The translations under genes were made by a program, and so were the position numbers. From Gymnopilus junonius (Eukaryota > Basidiomycota > Agaricomycetes > Agaricales > Galerinaceae): 64,000 nucleotides of DNA. The notes beneath the pieces are model-generated. The model made no database searches and was not told the DNA's origin. It saw only the letters and a program-made list of their open reading frames with translations. Each line of letters opens with the position of its first letter. Within the stretch, counting starts at the first letter, position 1. The stretch is from NCBI GenBank assembly GCA_015501075.1, contig JADNYJ010000120.1:62001-126000 (forward strand), read 5' to 3'. Positions 63,045 to 64,000 of this stretch are shown piece by piece.

Positions 63045-63658
63045 TTACCTATCATCATATATAGATGGTCTAATACTATTTGTGAAGTAGGAAAAGCATT
63101 GTCCTGCCATGCGAAGCAGTGGCCCACTAAAACAAGTTGGTAGTAAATTGGCGGATACAGTGGAGTTACCTAAGACTTCATCGCAGATGCTGTTTGGACT
63201 GCATCTGAGCGACAAGATGGTGGTGCCAGTGTTGACATTGCTACATTGTCCACCGCCAGAGTTCAGGATCACACCAACAGGGATGGAGCATCTGCTGTCC
63301 TGGAAGGCGACCACGCAGTGAGTTCCTTGAGCAACAACCTGGTAAAAAAAAGATAAGTAAGTTAAGATGATGTACTTCAGAAGTGGTGAGGAATACAAAC
63401 CTCAAATGAATGACAGAGATTAAAGTTGATACATTCATTGGAGCAGGGTACATTTTCACCTTCGTCTCCATCGCAGTGGTCGCTGGTGAAAGCAATGATA
63501 TCAGCCTTAGCCGGAAAATTGGCCCCAAACAATGCTAGGGCAATGTAGATGATGGTAGCTGAGAAATGAATTGTATGTTGGGGTGAAGTGGCGAAAAACC
63601 TAATAGCAATGAAGGAATTGCGAAGAGGCTGGAGATAAATGGCGAAAAAGAGGTACAT
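63045..63658 (-). pseudogene. Small secreted cysteine-rich protein, copy B, start lost
   Basis: This paralogue of the gene at 58,251 has the same intron and cysteine pattern (DHCDGDEGENVPCSNECINF, GTHCVVAFQDSRCSIPVG, QCSNVNTGTTILSLRC and ICDEVLGNST). The position of the copy A ATG is ATT here (codon at 63,571-63,569), and no Met follows before the mature domain. An upstream in-frame ATG at 63,658 directly abuts the TATAAA at 63,659-63,664, so it should lie before the transcription start. The copy A stop is also lost, giving about 20 extra codons. It is probably a recent pseudogene, unless transcription starts further upstream. Confidence 0.7.
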
Positions 63659-64000
63659 TTTATAGTCCTGGTCGATGACTAGGTGGCCACCTCTTTCTTA
63701 ATTGGCTGGTCTCAACTCATTATGTCCAGTAAATATAATGTGGCTATATATTCAAGAGATCTCATTCTGGGGTACCTAGCATGTTAGTTTTTGAACTCAT
63801 GATTTGGTATGCCTTTACCCATCATATACAGCACATTATCATGAATTCCTGCTTGGGATCTTACTGGCTGTGAGTATTTATGTCTTTGCCAGCCTGGACA
63901 TTATGACTAGGATTTTCTGTATTTCTCACTTTGCATGAACCACATGTTCAAGAGAGTCAGTTTGGATTTATTCAAACATGAAACCTGCATAGTCCCAGCT
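63659..64000. other. Right edge, promoter side of copy B
   Basis: Minus-strand TATAAA lies at 63,659-63,664. The rest shows no gene up to the window end. Confidence 0.4.

Overview
The window looks like nuclear DNA of an agaricomycete basidiomycete, probably a member of the Agaricales. The evidence is dense 45-75 base introns, a class II fungal peroxidase, two mycocypin-type protease inhibitors, DUF6593, DUF6699 and basidiomycete F-box families, secreted class 3 lipases, small secreted cysteine-rich proteins and NLR-like relics. No rRNA, tRNA or CRISPR array was recognised.

Layout. 0-6.4 kb is repeat-rich: an NLR-like fragment, a non-autonomous element with perfect 21-base terminal inverted repeats (TIRs), and a degraded hAT transposon. 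6.6-11.4 kb holds a tandem pair of monocarboxylate-type MFS transporters, then a second NLR-like relic. 13.9-16.4 kb is acetyl-CoA hydrolase/CoA-transferase (ACH1), followed by a degenerate short-chain dehydrogenase (SDR). 19.5-22.9 kb has a DUF6699 protein (minus) and a RING/coiled-coil protein (plus). 24.9-27.3 kb is a tandem pair of mycocypin-like inhibitors, then a DUF6593 protein. 30.8-32.5 kb is a secreted class II peroxidase of generic type. 33.1-39.0 kb, all minus strand, holds an intact-motif SDR and a tandem pair of secreted lipases. 40.9-44.2 kb is an F-box protein and a second DUF6593 protein. A Tc1/mariner-like non-autonomous element follows, then a long low-complexity F-box-like gene (46.2-49.7 kb). 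53.5-56.2 kb is bounded by about 100-base inverted repeats and encloses transposase-like relics. 57.8-63.7 kb holds two paralogous small secreted proteins among duplicated non-coding blocks and a CAGTTA/AACTGGTT-rich repeat.

Themes. Tandem or local duplication dominates: MFS, SDR, mycocypin, DUF6593, lipase and small secreted protein are each present twice. The peroxidase, lipases, inhibitors and small secreted proteins form an accessory, secretion-related set around a housekeeping gene (ACH1). Reading frames break by one base, nearly always a deletion beside a short homopolymer, in many genes that otherwise keep their family motifs. This looks more like homopolymer error in the assembly than independent pseudogenisation, so the disrupted genes are annotated with their motifs and the break positions stated.
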